Positions 33,143 through 42,685 of a DNA stretch of 64,000 bases are shown here, piece after piece. Source of the DNA: Paractinoplanes tereljensis (GTDB lineage Bacteria; Actinomycetota; Actinomycetes; Mycobacteriales; Micromonosporaceae); the NCBI RefSeq assembly GCF_016862435.1, contig NZ_BOMY01000054.1, positions 1 through 64,000 on the forward strand, given 5' to 3'. Under the pieces are notes generated by a model. The model worked only from the letters and a program-made list of their open reading frames with translations, was not told where the DNA came from and searched no databases. The translations under genes were made by a program, and so were the position numbers. The number at the start of each line of letters is the position of its first letter. The stretch's first letter is position 1.

Positions 33143-34482
33143 TTGCGGAGGCCGGCCACCCGGACGCGGAAGTTGAGCGACGGGCCCGGGGTCGGTGTGG
33201 TTTTCATCTTGAGTTCGTAGCCGGGTGGGTCGAGGCGCAGATCGAGCCGGTGGAACAGGCGGGCCGTGGTGACCAGCATCTGCACGTCGGCGAGGGTTTT
33301 GCCGAGGCAGACGTGCTGGCCGCGGCCGTACGGCGAATAGGCGCCGGCCCGCAGATGCTCGGCGCGCGGCTTCTCGTAGCGGTCGATATCGAACCGCTCC
33401 GGGTCGGGGAAGAACTCGTCGAGGAAGTGCGGCACGGTGGTGCCGATGTAGAGGGTTTCGCCGGCCGCGATCCGATGCCCCTGGAAGGCGAAGTCGCGGG
33501 TGGCCGTGCGCATCTGCACCACCGCGATCGGATAGAGCCGCATGGTCTCCATCAGGGCGCCGCGAATGGCCGGGATGCCGCGCAGGTCCTTCTCGGTGAT
33601 GCTGCCTTTGGCGAACAGATCGTCGGCCTCGGCCCGCACCCGTTCCAGCACGTCAGGGTGCTTGAGAACGGCGTAGACGAAGGCCGACATGGTGTTCGCG
33701 ACGGTGTCCAGCCCGGCCACGTAGGGGCCGGTGACGCTGATCATCAGGTCGGAGTCGGGCATCGCCTCGGGTCTTTCCCGATTGGCCCGCATCAGGTCGT
33801 CGATGAGGACCGCCGGTTTGGCGCCGGCCTCGGCCCGCGACCGGTCGTCGATCATTTCCTGGCTGAGTTGCAGGACCCGGGTCTTCGCCCGCCGATAGCG
33901 CGGATCGCGCAGCAGAACCCGCGGCCGGGAGCGGGTGACCAGAACGTTCAGCAGGTACATGGTGGCGATCCGGATGTCATTGACGTATTCCGGCCGGGAC
34001 GCCCCGGTGAGCAACTCACCGAGCTGATCGGTGACCAGAGATTGCATCGAGCGGAGCACCGGAACCGGCCGCCCCGGCTGCCAGACGCGGTCGATGTTGC
34101 GATCGGTGATCGCGACGACCTCGTCGAGCCGGTCGGCGATCGCCTCGCGCGAATAGCCGCGGCGCATGATGTCGCGCAGTTCCTTGTGGCTGGCCCCGTC
34201 CTCACCGGGCAGGGTGCGGGTGGCGCCGTATTCGTCGACCAGCCCGCGGAAGAATTCCTTGGAGCGCAGGCTGTCGCGCCCCTCCTGGGTGCCGAGGAAT
34301 TCGGCCGCCTCGGCCCCGGCCAGAACCGCGTGCTCGCGGCCCAGCATCCGCACCCGGAACACCGCACCATGTTCGCGATAGCAGTCCACGAAGAACCGCG
34401 CCGGATTCTTCGCCATCCGCAGGGCATTGCCCAGCACCGGCAGCCCCCGCACCAGCGGGGTTCGCACGCTCTCGGCCGTCAC
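33139..34482 (-). CDS. Cytochrome P450
   Basis: The 447-residue soluble P450 has the I-helix oxygen motif AGLDT (YVAGLDTVANT), the ExxR motif (ETMR) and the haem-ligand loop YGRGQHVCLG. Its proline-rich start (LVRGLPVLGNALRMAKNPARF) resembles membrane-type class II P450s without the anchor. It needs a ferredoxin/reductase not encoded nearby. The GTG at 34482 lies 7 nt after a TACGAT -10 box, supporting that start. Substrate unknown; probably fatty acid or terpenoid-like. Confidence 0.92.
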   Translation of the reverse strand: MTAESVRTPLVRGLPVLGNALRMAKNPARFFVDCYREHGAVFRVRMLGREHAVLAGAEAAEFLGTQEGRDSLRSKEFFRGLVDEYGATRTLPGEDGASHKELRDIMRRGYSREAIADRLDEVVAITDRNIDRVWQPGRPVPVLRSMQSLVTDQLGELLTGASRPEYVNDIRIATMYLLNVLVTRSRPRVLLRDPRYRRAKTRVLQLSQEMIDDRSRAEAGAKPAVLIDDLMRANRERPEAMPDSDLMISVTGPYVAGLDTVANTMSAFVYAVLKHPDVLERVRAEADDLFAKGSITEKDLRGIPAIRGALMETMRLYPIAVVQMRTATRDFAFQGHRIAAGETLYIGTTVPHFLDEFFPDPERFDIDRYEKPRAEHLRAGAYSPYGRGQHVCLGKTLADVQMLVTTARLFHRLDLRLDPPGYELKMKTTPTPGPSLNFRVRVAGLRN

Positions 34483-34496
34483 GTAACCGATCGTAT

Positions 34497-34916
34497 TTAC
34501 CCCGGTGACTTTCCGCGACCCCTCAGCCAGTCGGCAGCGCGCCGCTTCGACGCGCGGGACAGCCAGGCGTCCTGGACGATCTCGGCCAGCTCGGCCCGGG
34601 TCAGCTCGCCGATCCGGGCAGCCCGCAGCAGCACCGACGGATGGCCGTCGAAGTGCGCAGTGGTGAAGAACGGCGTCGACGGGTCCTGGACCAGGGCCTG
34701 CTTATCGTTTTCGGACTCGACCCAGAAGACGATCACGTCGGTGTACCGCTCGCCGGTGTCCGGGTCGACCGCGTCCGGGCGCGGCGTCCGGAAGAACACG
34801 AACGACTTGCGGCCGACCTGGTAGACCGGGTTCTCGGCACCGCCCTCCTCGACGGTGACGTACGGCATCGCCTGGGCCAGCTCGTGGACGTCCTCGACCC
34901 GCGCGCGGTCGGTCAT
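34497..34916 (-). CDS. YjbR/MmcQ-like protein
   Basis: The 139-residue protein shows the MmcQ/YjbR pattern: an N-terminal helix with LAQAMPYVT, a central FVFFRTP strand, a TAHFDGHPSVLLR motif and a C-terminal AWLSRASKR helix. The family has a CyaY-like fold and unknown function. A TAAGCT -10 box 6 nt before the ATG, within the end of the upstream gene, points to a leaderless mRNA of its own. Confidence 0.85.
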   Translation of the reverse strand: MTDRARVEDVHELAQAMPYVTVEEGGAENPVYQVGRKSFVFFRTPRPDAVDPDTGERYTDVIVFWVESENDKQALVQDPSTPFFTTAHFDGHPSVLLRAARIGELTRAELAEIVQDAWLSRASKRRAADWLRGRGKSPG

Positions 34917-34925
34917 GCGCTGAGC

Positions 34926-36020
34926 TTACGGCGGCGTGGTGCGGTCGGGGGTGAGGGTCTCGGTGGTGACCGCGGTGAGCGCGCCCGACGCGCCGGTCCA
35001 GGTCAGCGACGCCGTGTACATCGACTGGAGCAGGGCGTGGTCGGTGGCGCGGATCTGCAGGTCGCCCTTCACCCCGCCGAACTTCAGCCCTTCCAGCAGC
35101 GAGATCATGCCGTCCGGGTCGTCCGCCGCGGTCTGCAGCGCCTCGGCCATCAGCGAGCCGGCGGTGAAGCCCTCGACGTGCCCGGTGTCGGTGCGCCCGG
35201 CCCAGACCCGATTGCGCAGCACGTTGTAGAGGGAGCCGCGGGCGGCCCCGTCGACGTAGCCGGTGGCGAATTGCATCGAGCCCAGCTGGCTCGGGGTGTA
35301 GGCCGGCCAGGTGCTGCGCGCGCCGAGAATGCCGACCACCGGCAGCCCGTCCGGAATGCCGCGCATCAACTTGCGGGTGGGCGCCGGCCAGTCCACGAAC
35401 AGGACGTCCGGCTTGGTGCGGGCGATCCAGGCCGGGTCGCGCACCGTCCCGACGGCGCCGAGCACCTGGGCGGCCGCGTTGTCCGGGCCGTAGACGACGA
35501 CCCGGGCGCCGGCCGGGATGAGCGTGCGGGCGGCGGCGAGGTCCTGGTAGGTCTGCCGGCCGGTGCGGAACGTGTACCGGTTGAAGCCGGTCAGCCGGTC
35601 ATCGGGCGCGTTGGACAGGAAGACCATCCGGTGGCGTTCGGCGATCGCGGCGATCCGCAGCGCCGACGCCGAGGTGGTGCCGCCGGCGATCAGCCGGATG
35701 CCGCGGCGGTGCAGCTCCTCGGCCCCGGCGGCCGCCCGGTCCGGGTCGCTCTGATCGTCGATCCAGGTCACCATGATGGTGCGGGCGCCGATCTGGCTGG
35801 TGTAGTTGGTCGCGACGATGAAGCTGGCCCGCAGCGCCTTTTCGAAGCGCTCGCCCTCGGCGGCGAAGACACCCTTGCGGGACCGGATCACCCCCACGTT
35901 GAGCGGGGTGGACGCCCGGGCGCCGGCGGTCAGTGGGCTCTCGACGGGGCCGCACCCGGCCGCGGCGGCCGCGAGGGCGCCACCGAGCAGGCTCCGGCGG
36001 GTGAGGGTCAGGGCTCGCAT
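34926..36020 (-). CDS. Periplasmic-binding-fold lipoprotein (type I, Leu/Ile/Val-like)
   Basis: The 364-residue precursor has a twin-arginine-like signal (TRRSLLGG) ending in a lipobox (AAAGC), so it should be lipid-anchored outside the membrane. The mature part is a two-lobed type I binding fold (LNVGVIRSRKGVFAAEGERF, IRLIAGGTTSASALRIAA) like branched-chain amino-acid or amide receptors. No ABC permease genes are nearby, so it may be a stand-alone receptor or sensor. It is divergent from a hydroxybutyrate dehydrogenase. Confidence 0.82.
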   Translation of the reverse strand: MRALTLTRRSLLGGALAAAAAGCGPVESPLTAGARASTPLNVGVIRSRKGVFAAEGERFEKALRASFIVATNYTSQIGARTIMVTWIDDQSDPDRAAAGAEELHRRGIRLIAGGTTSASALRIAAIAERHRMVFLSNAPDDRLTGFNRYTFRTGRQTYQDLAAARTLIPAGARVVVYGPDNAAAQVLGAVGTVRDPAWIARTKPDVLFVDWPAPTRKLMRGIPDGLPVVGILGARSTWPAYTPSQLGSMQFATGYVDGAARGSLYNVLRNRVWAGRTDTGHVEGFTAGSLMAEALQTAADDPDGMISLLEGLKFGGVKGDLQIRATDHALLQSMYTASLTWTGASGALTAVTTETLTPDRTTPP

Positions 36021-36113
36021 AGCGGCCCGAAAGGTACCGCACACCGGCAAGCCCGGCGGTATGTGGGGCGCGCACATGTGCGGTGGGCCTCGAAGGCTCG
36101 TAAGTTCACGGAC

Positions 36114-36851
36114 ATGACGACGGCACATGTGGTCGACCTGGACCTGTCCGGAAAGACCGCCCTGGTCACCGGCGGCGGCAGCGGCATCGGGCGGGCCTGC
36201 GCGGAGCGGCTCGCGGCGGCCGGGGCGAAGGTCGTCGTGGTCGATCTGCAGGCCGGCCCGGACACCATCGTCACCGATCTGAGTGACCTGGACGCGATCG
36301 GGGCGCTGCCGGCCGGGGTGGATGTGCTGGTCAACAACGCCGGGTTGCAGGTCGTGTCGCCGCTGCACGAGTTCCCCGACGAGCGGTTCTCGCTGATCCA
36401 GAAGGTGATGGTCGAGGCGCCCTACCGCCTGGTGAAGCACGTGCTGCCCCACATGTACGAGCGGGGCTGGGGCCGGATCATCAACATCTCCTCGGTACAC
36501 GGCCTGATTGCCTCGCCGTACAAATCCGCTTATGTCACGGCAAAGCATGGCCTGGAAGGCCTGTCGAAAGTCACCGCACTCGAAGGGGCGCCGCACGGGG
36601 TCACCTCCAACTGCATCTGCCCGGCGTTCGTGCGTACCCCGCTTGTCGACAAGCAGATCGCCGACCAGGCGCAGATCCACGGCATCTCCGAGTCCGAGGT
36701 CGTCGAGAAGATCATGCTGGACCGGGCGGCCATCAAACGCCTGATCGAGCCGGCCGAGGTCGCCGAGCTTCTCGCGTACCTCTGCACCCCACCCGCCGCC
36801 CTGATCACCGGATCGTCGATCACCATCGACGGCGGCTGGACGGCGCATTAG
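36114..36851 (+). CDS. 3-hydroxybutyrate dehydrogenase-like SDR
   Basis: The 245-residue SDR has TGGGSGIG, NNAG and the SSVHGLIASPYKSAYVTAKH active-site region, plus the PAFVRTPLVDKQIADQA segment characteristic of D-beta-hydroxybutyrate dehydrogenases. It would interconvert 3-hydroxybutyrate and acetoacetate with NAD. A TAAGTT -10 box 7 nt before the ATG at 36114 suggests a leaderless transcript. The regulator gene begins 1 nt after its stop codon. Confidence 0.88.
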   Translation: MTTAHVVDLDLSGKTALVTGGGSGIGRACAERLAAAGAKVVVVDLQAGPDTIVTDLSDLDAIGALPAGVDVLVNNAGLQVVSPLHEFPDERFSLIQKVMVEAPYRLVKHVLPHMYERGWGRIINISSVHGLIASPYKSAYVTAKHGLEGLSKVTALEGAPHGVTSNCICPAFVRTPLVDKQIADQAQIHGISESEVVEKIMLDRAAIKRLIEPAEVAELLAYLCTPPAALITGSSITIDGGWTAH

Positions 36852-36852
36852 T

Positions 36853-38769
36853 TTGGCGATCGTGCTCAACCCGCTCGAATACCTCGACCTGCTGGCCCGC
36901 GAGGCCACGCCGGTCGAGTTCGAGCGCCCGATCCTCGCCGCCCGGCAGTCCGGGGCCACCGCCGACGACCTCGCCGAGCTGGCCGAGATCAAACTCGCGG
37001 CGCTGCGGGTGCGGGCCCTGCTGGAGCGCCGCCGGCGCCGCGAGGAGGAGCTCTCCGCGCTGTACGACACGGCCGGCGACCTGGCCGGGCTGCGCGATCT
37101 CGACGCGGTGCTGAGGGCCATCGTGCACCGGGCGCGCACCCTGCTCGGCGCCGACGTCTCCTATCTGACCCTGGACGATCCGGGGCGCGGCGACACCTAC
37201 ATGCGGATCACCGACGGCTCGGTGGCGGCCAGCTTCCAGACCCTGCGGCTGCCGGCCGGGGCCGGGCTGGGCGGTCTGGTCGCGGTCTCCGGCACCCCCT
37301 ACGCCACGTCGAACTACGGCCAGGACCCCCGCTTCCGGCACACCACGGAAATCGATTCGGGCGTACGGGATGAAGGTCTCGTCGCCATTCTCGGCGTACC
37401 CCTGCGGTTGGGGTCCGCCGTTATCGGCGTGCTTTTCGCCGCGGACCGCACCGAGCGGCCGTTCGCCCGCGAGGAGGTGGCCCTGCTCGGCTCGCTGGCC
37501 GCGCACGCGGCGGTGGCCATCGACACCGCCCGGCTGCTCACCGAGACCCAGGCCGCCCTGGCCGAGTTGTCGGCCGCGAACACCGTGATCCAGGAGCACA
37601 GCGCGTCGGTGGAGCGGGCCGCGGCCGCCCACGACCGGATGACCGCCCTGGTCCTGCGCGGCGGCGGCGTCGAGGACGTGGCCGCCGACCTGGTCGACGT
37701 GCTCGGCGGCGCCCTGCTGGTGCTGGACGCGACCGGCCGCGAACTGGCCGTGGCGAAGTCCCCGACCTGGTCCGGCGGACTGCCCGAACTGGACGCCGCC
37801 GACATGGCCGAGGCGGTCGCGGCGTCCCGCGGCGCGGGCCGCAGTGTCCAGCGCGGCGACGCGTACGTGGCCGCGGTGGTGGCCGGCGCCGACAACCTGG
37901 GCGCCCTGGTCTTCCACCCGGCCGAGCCGCTGGCCGGCGCCGACCAGCGCATCCTGGAACGGGCCGCGCAGATCACCGCGCTCCTCCTGCTGTTCCGCCG
38001 CACCGTCGCCGAGGCCGAAGGACAGGTGCGCGGCGAGCTGCTGGACGACCTGATCGGCCGCCCGATCCGCGACGAGCAGGCGCTGCGCTCCCGGGCCCGG
38101 CGCCTCGGCGTCGACCTGGACACGCCGCACGTCGTGGTGGCCGCCGCCGACCGCACCGAGGGCGGCCTGCGTCAGCGGGCGGTTTCCTGGGCACGCACGT
38201 TCGCCGCCACCCGCTCCGGCCTGGCGGTCGGCAAGGACGGCCGGGTGGCCCTGATCCTGCCCGGCACCGATCCGGCCGCGGTCGCCCGTACGGTGGCCAA
38301 GGAATTGTCCCGGACCTTGGGCCGCCCGGTGACGGCCGGCGCGGCCGGCCCGGCCTCCTCCCCCGCCGCGATCGCCCCCGCCCACCGCGAGGCCGACGCC
38401 TGCGCGACCGCCCTGATCGCGCTGGGCCGGGTCGGCGAAGGCGCGAGCCACATCGAGCTGGGCTACGTCGGCCTGCTGCTCGGCGACCGCCAGGACGTGC
38501 CCGCGTTCCTGCGGTCGGCGATCGGCCCGGTCCTGGACTACGACACCCGCCGCGGAACCGCCCTGCTCAAGACCCTGGAGGCGTACTTCGGCGCGGGCGG
38601 CAGCTTGTCCCGCGCCGCCGAGACCCTGCACGTGCACGTCAACACGGTCACCCAGCGCCTGGACCGGATCGCCAACCTGCTGGGCGCCGACTGGCAGTCC
38701 CCCGCCCGGGCTCTGGACCTGCAGCTCGCACTGCGCTTGCATCGTCTGAGTGGTCCTCCGGCCGGCTGA
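36853..38769 (+). CDS. GAF-domain PucR/CdaR-type transcriptional regulator
   Basis: The 638-residue protein has an N-terminal helical segment, a GAF domain (about residues 75-225), a coiled coil, a GGDEF-like regulator segment and a C-terminal HTH_30 helix-turn-helix (ETLHVHVNTVTQRLDRIANLLG). It is co-transcribed with the hydroxybutyrate dehydrogenase and probably controls that gene. The start is a TTG at 36853; a GTG at 36862 is the alternative. Confidence 0.88.
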   Translation: MAIVLNPLEYLDLLAREATPVEFERPILAARQSGATADDLAELAEIKLAALRVRALLERRRRREEELSALYDTAGDLAGLRDLDAVLRAIVHRARTLLGADVSYLTLDDPGRGDTYMRITDGSVAASFQTLRLPAGAGLGGLVAVSGTPYATSNYGQDPRFRHTTEIDSGVRDEGLVAILGVPLRLGSAVIGVLFAADRTERPFAREEVALLGSLAAHAAVAIDTARLLTETQAALAELSAANTVIQEHSASVERAAAAHDRMTALVLRGGGVEDVAADLVDVLGGALLVLDATGRELAVAKSPTWSGGLPELDAADMAEAVAASRGAGRSVQRGDAYVAAVVAGADNLGALVFHPAEPLAGADQRILERAAQITALLLLFRRTVAEAEGQVRGELLDDLIGRPIRDEQALRSRARRLGVDLDTPHVVVAAADRTEGGLRQRAVSWARTFAATRSGLAVGKDGRVALILPGTDPAAVARTVAKELSRTLGRPVTAGAAGPASSPAAIAPAHREADACATALIALGRVGEGASHIELGYVGLLLGDRQDVPAFLRSAIGPVLDYDTRRGTALLKTLEAYFGAGGSLSRAAETLHVHVNTVTQRLDRIANLLGADWQSPARALDLQLALRLHRLSGPPAG

Positions 38770-38806
38770 CTCGACAGGGCCGCGCGGTGCCGGGGAGACT
38801 CGGGGC

Positions 38807-39439
38807 GTGGCGCTGGCGGGGCGAGCCGCGGAGACCCCGGTCGTGGCAGGGTGCGTCGGCGAGGCCGTGGCGGGACGGGCCTCGACGCTGCTGGTGCGCG
38901 GCGAGCCGGGGATCGGCAAGACCTCGCTGGTCGCGGCGGCGTGCGCGGCCGCCGGTGACGTCGAGACCATCTGGGCGACCTGCCTGCCGCTGACCTCGAT
39001 GACCAGTCCGCTGCTGCCGTTGCGCGGCGCCCTGCGCCGGGCCGGGCTCGACGCGGGCGTCACGGTGGTGGAATTCGACGCGTGGCTGGACCACGCCGCC
39101 GCCGAACGCCCGGTGGCGCTGGTCGTCGACGACCTGCAGTGGGCCGACCAGAGCTCCCTCGACGTCCTGCTCTACGTCATCGCCGGCCGCCCGGACCGGG
39201 CCGTCGCGGTGATCGCCACCCTGCGCGCGGGGACCGGCGGTGACCGCCTGGCCGGGTGGCTGGCCGATGTGCGGCGTCTGCCACGGGTTGCCGACCTGAT
39301 GCTGGACCGGCTGGACCGGGTCGGCACCGGCGAACAACTCGACCTTGTGCGCTGCGGCCCAGGCCCGGATCGCCGGGGTGGACGTATCGGAGGTCGCTCT
39401 CCTGCTTGGCGCGTACACCCAGGCCGCATCCGGGCCTGA
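38807..39439 (+). pseudogene. Truncated LuxR-type (LAL) ATPase regulator
   Basis: The frame from GTG 38807 has a clear AAA/STAND N-terminus: Walker A GEPGIGKTS, Walker B ALVVDDLQWADQS and a sensor-like LDRLDRVGTGEQL. Family members run to about 900 residues with a C-terminal LuxR helix-turn-helix. Here similarity stops near 39345 and the frame ends at 39439 in unrelated sequence. It is a 5' fragment, and the breakpoint marks the left edge of a decayed region. Confidence 0.75.
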
Positions 39440-39618
39440 GCAGAAGTCGCACTCAATGATCGGGGTCTCGGTCTCGGTGACCGGCGTGGGCCGAGCCTGA
39501 TGGTCAACGTCGCCGCCGAGGGCGTCGGCTGGATGCAGAAAGGTGAGCATCCCACCGCGGCACGCCCCAAGTAGCCCCGTGGAGCGCCGAGTGACACACA
39601 TGGCGTGCATGCCCAACA

Positions 39619-40743
39619 ATGGGGACGGTGAGCCCCTGGAACCGCCAGCGTGTCGGCCGATCCACCGGAACCCAACCACCGAGGCGGCGAACACCACTGC
39701 CAGGCTTAACCAACCGCCCCAAGCCCGGACTGCGCCCGAGACGGCCAGCAGCCGCAAGGGAACCACGCCCCGACTGGTGGCAACGGGGCACAGCGATCGG
39801 CGGCCTCGTGTCCGTGCTCCTGGTCGCCGTCGGGCTCTACCTGACGAACAACTTCAACCGGGACCAAATCCGCCTGCAACGCGACAGCACCAATGCGCAA
39901 CGGGACCTGGCGCTCAAAGGACAGCGGGCAGACCGGTTCGTTGCGGCCGTCGACCAGCTCGGTCAGGAGGGCACCGACAGGCTCAGCATCCGACTCGGCG
40001 GCATCTACGCTCTGGAAACGCTGATGAAGGACTCTCCAGAGGACGAGAACACCGTTATTGAGGTGCTGTGCGCGTTCGTGCGAACCCATTCACCGCGCCC
40101 GAGAACGATCCCTAGGCAGGTACCTGACTCGCCGGCGGATGTCCGGGCAGCGATTAGCGTCCTCGGCCGCCGCCCGAACCCCTATAGTCACGCATACCTC
40201 GACTTTAGAAATGCTCTACTCGGACTGCACGACGCGGACCTGCAAGGCGCTGACCTGAGTGGCACGAACCTGGCCGACGCGAACCTGACGGGCGCATTCG
40301 TGATCGGCGCGAACCTGCGGTTCGTATCCCTGACCGACGCAAACCTGACCGGCGCGTTCCTGACCGACGCGAACCTGACCGACGCGAACCTGGCCGGCGC
40401 GAACCTGACCGACGCTGGCCTGAACAAAACCTACCTGACCAGAACGAAGCTGATCAACGCGAACCTGACCGGCGCAGCTCTGTACCTCGCGAAGCTGACC
40501 GAGGCGAACCTGGCCGGCGCGAACCTGACCGGCGCGACGCTTTTCTATGCAGACCTGACCAACGCGAACCTGACCGGAGCGAAGCTGACCAGGGCGAACC
40601 TGACCGGGGCGAACCTGACCCGCGCGAACCTGACTTCGGGCCAGGTGGCCTGTTCGCGGATGGATGCATCGACACGACTGCCGAACGGCGTCGTGCGCCC
40701 AGCCGAGGGTGCCTGGAATTCGACCGAATGCAAGAACAAGTAG
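39619..40743 (+). CDS. Membrane-anchored pentapeptide-repeat protein
   Basis: The 374-residue protein has a basic, Pro-rich N-terminus, one membrane helix near residues 59-77 (IGGLVSVLLVAVGLYL), a linker with RFVAAVDQLGQEG and LGGIYALETLMKD, and about 27 pentapeptide units (consensus A-N-L-T-G) over residues 195-340 forming a right-handed beta-helix. At DNA level the units are near-identical 15-mers (GCGAACCTGACCGGC type), so the array can change length easily. The RxGGIYALE region is common to actinobacterial membrane pentapeptide proteins of unknown role. Confidence 0.85.
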   Translation: MGTVSPWNRQRVGRSTGTQPPRRRTPLPGLTNRPKPGLRPRRPAAAREPRPDWWQRGTAIGGLVSVLLVAVGLYLTNNFNRDQIRLQRDSTNAQRDLALKGQRADRFVAAVDQLGQEGTDRLSIRLGGIYALETLMKDSPEDENTVIEVLCAFVRTHSPRPRTIPRQVPDSPADVRAAISVLGRRPNPYSHAYLDFRNALLGLHDADLQGADLSGTNLADANLTGAFVIGANLRFVSLTDANLTGAFLTDANLTDANLAGANLTDAGLNKTYLTRTKLINANLTGAALYLAKLTEANLAGANLTGATLFYADLTNANLTGAKLTRANLTGANLTRANLTSGQVACSRMDASTRLPNGVVRPAEGAWNSTECKNK

Positions 40744-41391
40744 TCGTTCGTTTGCTTTCAGCACGCCCTGACCGGCAGAAAAATCGCACAACGTTCAGGC
40801 CCCAAAGATCAGGCCGGAGACGCGGACCGGGGCGTGATCAGCGCAGATGTCCTTTAGTATTTGGGACTCCGCCACCGGCGCTCAGGATTTTCGAGTCAGC
40901 CGCGTCGCAGCCTCTGCGAGCCGAAGCCCTGGGCAAACATGAAGACGCGGTGCGCATCAGCCTTGAGCGCGCCGCACGCCGGTACCGCGGACGCTGTCGT
41001 GAACGCCCCGGCGCACCAACCGGAGCAGAAACTGGCCCTCCTCCTCGGTCAACCGGCGAGCCCGCACAGGTGTGGACATGATGTACCTCGATCCGCCCTG
41101 CCAACTCCAGCCTGAACCGAAACATCCCAAACCTCACGCACCGGAACGGCATGTCGCAAACCGGGAATCCGTCAAGGTCAACGCACTAGCGCGCCCGGGA
41201 TTGCCGTTCCAGGGATCGAATGCGCGGCCTCCAGCAGCCGCTCCGGGGATAGCAGATCCACGGACCGCGAACGCGCGGCCTCCGGCAACCGCTCCACGGA
41301 CAACCGATTCGGGGAGGGAGTGGGTCGGCCACACCGGCCGGGTGACGGGTCGATGTGGGCCTGGAACATAGGCGGGCGGCGGGGAGGTTCG
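40744..41391. other. Gene-poor decayed region with a two-copy repeat
   Basis: Apart from the transposase remnant (40957-41079) no intact gene is seen. GCGCGGCCTCC-x-GCA-x-CCGCTCC occurs at 41222-41244 and 41273-41295 (21 of 23 identical). A TAAGGT -10 box (41392-41397) for the next gene closes the region. Confidence 0.6.
40957..41079 (-). pseudogene. IS630-like transposase N-terminal remnant
   Basis: From ATG 41079 the frame reads MSTPVRARRLTEEEGQFLLR followed by LVRRG, the typical first residues of actinobacterial IS630-type transposases, then goes to a stop after 40 codons. Possible continuations in other frames down to about 40860 are degenerate. No terminal repeats or DDE residues are found, so only a dead 5' fragment remains. 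Confidence 0.55.
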
Positions 41392-41404
41392 TAAGGTGGC
41401 AGGC

Positions 41405-42211
41405 ATGGAGGAATTCGACGTTGCGGTCGAGGGCGGGCTGCTTCGGTGCGTGGAGTGGGCGGGTGACGGGCCTGCGGTCATCGCGGCGCACGGGATCACC
41501 GCCAACGCGCTGTCCTGGGCGGCGGTGGCCCGGGCGCTTGACGGAGGCGTACGGCTGATTGCTCCTGATCTTCGGGGTCGGGCCGGCAGTGCCGGCATCG
41601 CCGGGCCGTTCGGGATGGCCGCGCATGCGGCCGATGTGATCGCGATAGCGGATCATCTCGGGCTGGAGCGGGTGGCGCTGGCCGGGCATTCCATGGGTGG
41701 GTTCGTGGTGACCGAAACCGCCCAGCGCTACCCATCGCGGGTCTCGTCGGTGCTGCTCGTTGACGGTGGGCTGCCGTTGCCGGTGCCGCCGGGGATCGAC
41801 GTCGACACCGCACTGCACGCGACGATCGGGCCGGCCATGCGGCGGCTGTCGATGACGTTCGGGTCGGTCGACGAATATCTCGACTTCTTCCGGGCCAATC
41901 CGGCGCTGGGGAAGTATTGGTCGGAGGATGTTTCGGAATATGTCCGGCGGGATTTCACCGGGACCGGGTCGTCGTGCGTGCTCGATGCGATCCGGGCGGA
42001 CGCGCGCGACATGCTCACCGCGCCGGCTCCGGCCGGGTTTCCGCTGCTCGGAGCGGTGCGCGGGATGCAGGACGAGGAGACCGGGATGTACCCGGCGGCG
42101 GTCCTCGAGGCGGCCGGCGCCGAGATCGTCCCGGACGTCAACCACTACACGATCCTGCTCGGTAAGGGGGCCGAAGTGGTGGCCGACCGGATCCGTTCAG
42201 GCCTGGAATAA
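41405..42211 (+). CDS. Alpha/beta-hydrolase
   Basis: The 268-residue protein has AHGITANALSW, the nucleophile elbow GHSMGG, and a late His in DVNHYTILLG. The acid residue is probably in the MQDEETG stretch. The ATG at 41405 lies 7 nt after a TAAGGT -10 box, so the mRNA is leaderless and this start is preferred over the GTG at 41396. Substrate unknown. Confidence 0.87.
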   Translation: MEEFDVAVEGGLLRCVEWAGDGPAVIAAHGITANALSWAAVARALDGGVRLIAPDLRGRAGSAGIAGPFGMAAHAADVIAIADHLGLERVALAGHSMGGFVVTETAQRYPSRVSSVLLVDGGLPLPVPPGIDVDTALHATIGPAMRRLSMTFGSVDEYLDFFRANPALGKYWSEDVSEYVRRDFTGTGSSCVLDAIRADARDMLTAPAPAGFPLLGAVRGMQDEETGMYPAAVLEAAGAEIVPDVNHYTILLGKGAEVVADRIRSGLE

Positions 42212-42261
42212 ATCCACTTTTTGTGGTATATTGTGGACAGTGTCGGATTATCTTTGCCGGC

Positions 42262-42636
42262 ATGTCGGATTCCATTCGCGCGTTCTTTCACACCTTCGCC
42301 TGCGCCAGCCTCCAGCCCGAGCAACTCGGCGCCTGCTTCGCCGACTCGTTCCTGGCCGCTGATGGCACCGGGGCCCGCCCGGTGACCCGCGACGACTTCC
42401 TGCGTGCCCTCCCCCGGCGGGCCGCCGCGTTCGCCGACGCCGGCCTCGGACCGACGGTGCTGACCGCGCTCACCGAGACCCGCTTGGACGACCATTACTG
42501 GCTGGTCCGCACCGAGTGGTCGGCGCTGCGCCCGGCCGGCGGCGACCCGCTGCCGCTGGCGTCGTCGTTCGTCCTGCACGACGACGGCGAGAGCCTGCGG
42601 ATCGTCCTCTATCTGAACCACGAGGGCCTACCTTGA
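42262..42636 (+). CDS. NTF2/SnoaL-like small protein
   Basis: The 124-residue protein starts with an amphipathic helix (SIRAFFHTFACASLQPEQLG) and continues with beta strands (YWLVRTEWSALRP, SSFVLHDDGESLRIVLYLNHE) in the order of the cone-shaped SnoaL/DUF4440 fold. A TATCTT -10 box exactly 7 nt before the ATG at 42262 indicates leaderless translation. An AT-rich stretch with CCAC-TTTTT-GTGG lies just upstream. No catalytic residues can be assigned. Confidence 0.75.
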   Translation: MSDSIRAFFHTFACASLQPEQLGACFADSFLAADGTGARPVTRDDFLRALPRRAAAFADAGLGPTVLTALTETRLDDHYWLVRTEWSALRPAGGDPLPLASSFVLHDDGESLRIVLYLNHEGLP

Positions 42637-42685
42637 GTACTCGCACTCATTCGCCCGGGTGAGCGTGGCGGCAAGGATGACCGCC

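Noticed and set aside
34926..37139. Extended minus-strand frame running from the binding lipoprotein into the SDR gene
   Set aside because: The lipoprotein has a clear signal peptide starting at 36020, and the upstream part is antisense to the leaderless SDR gene.
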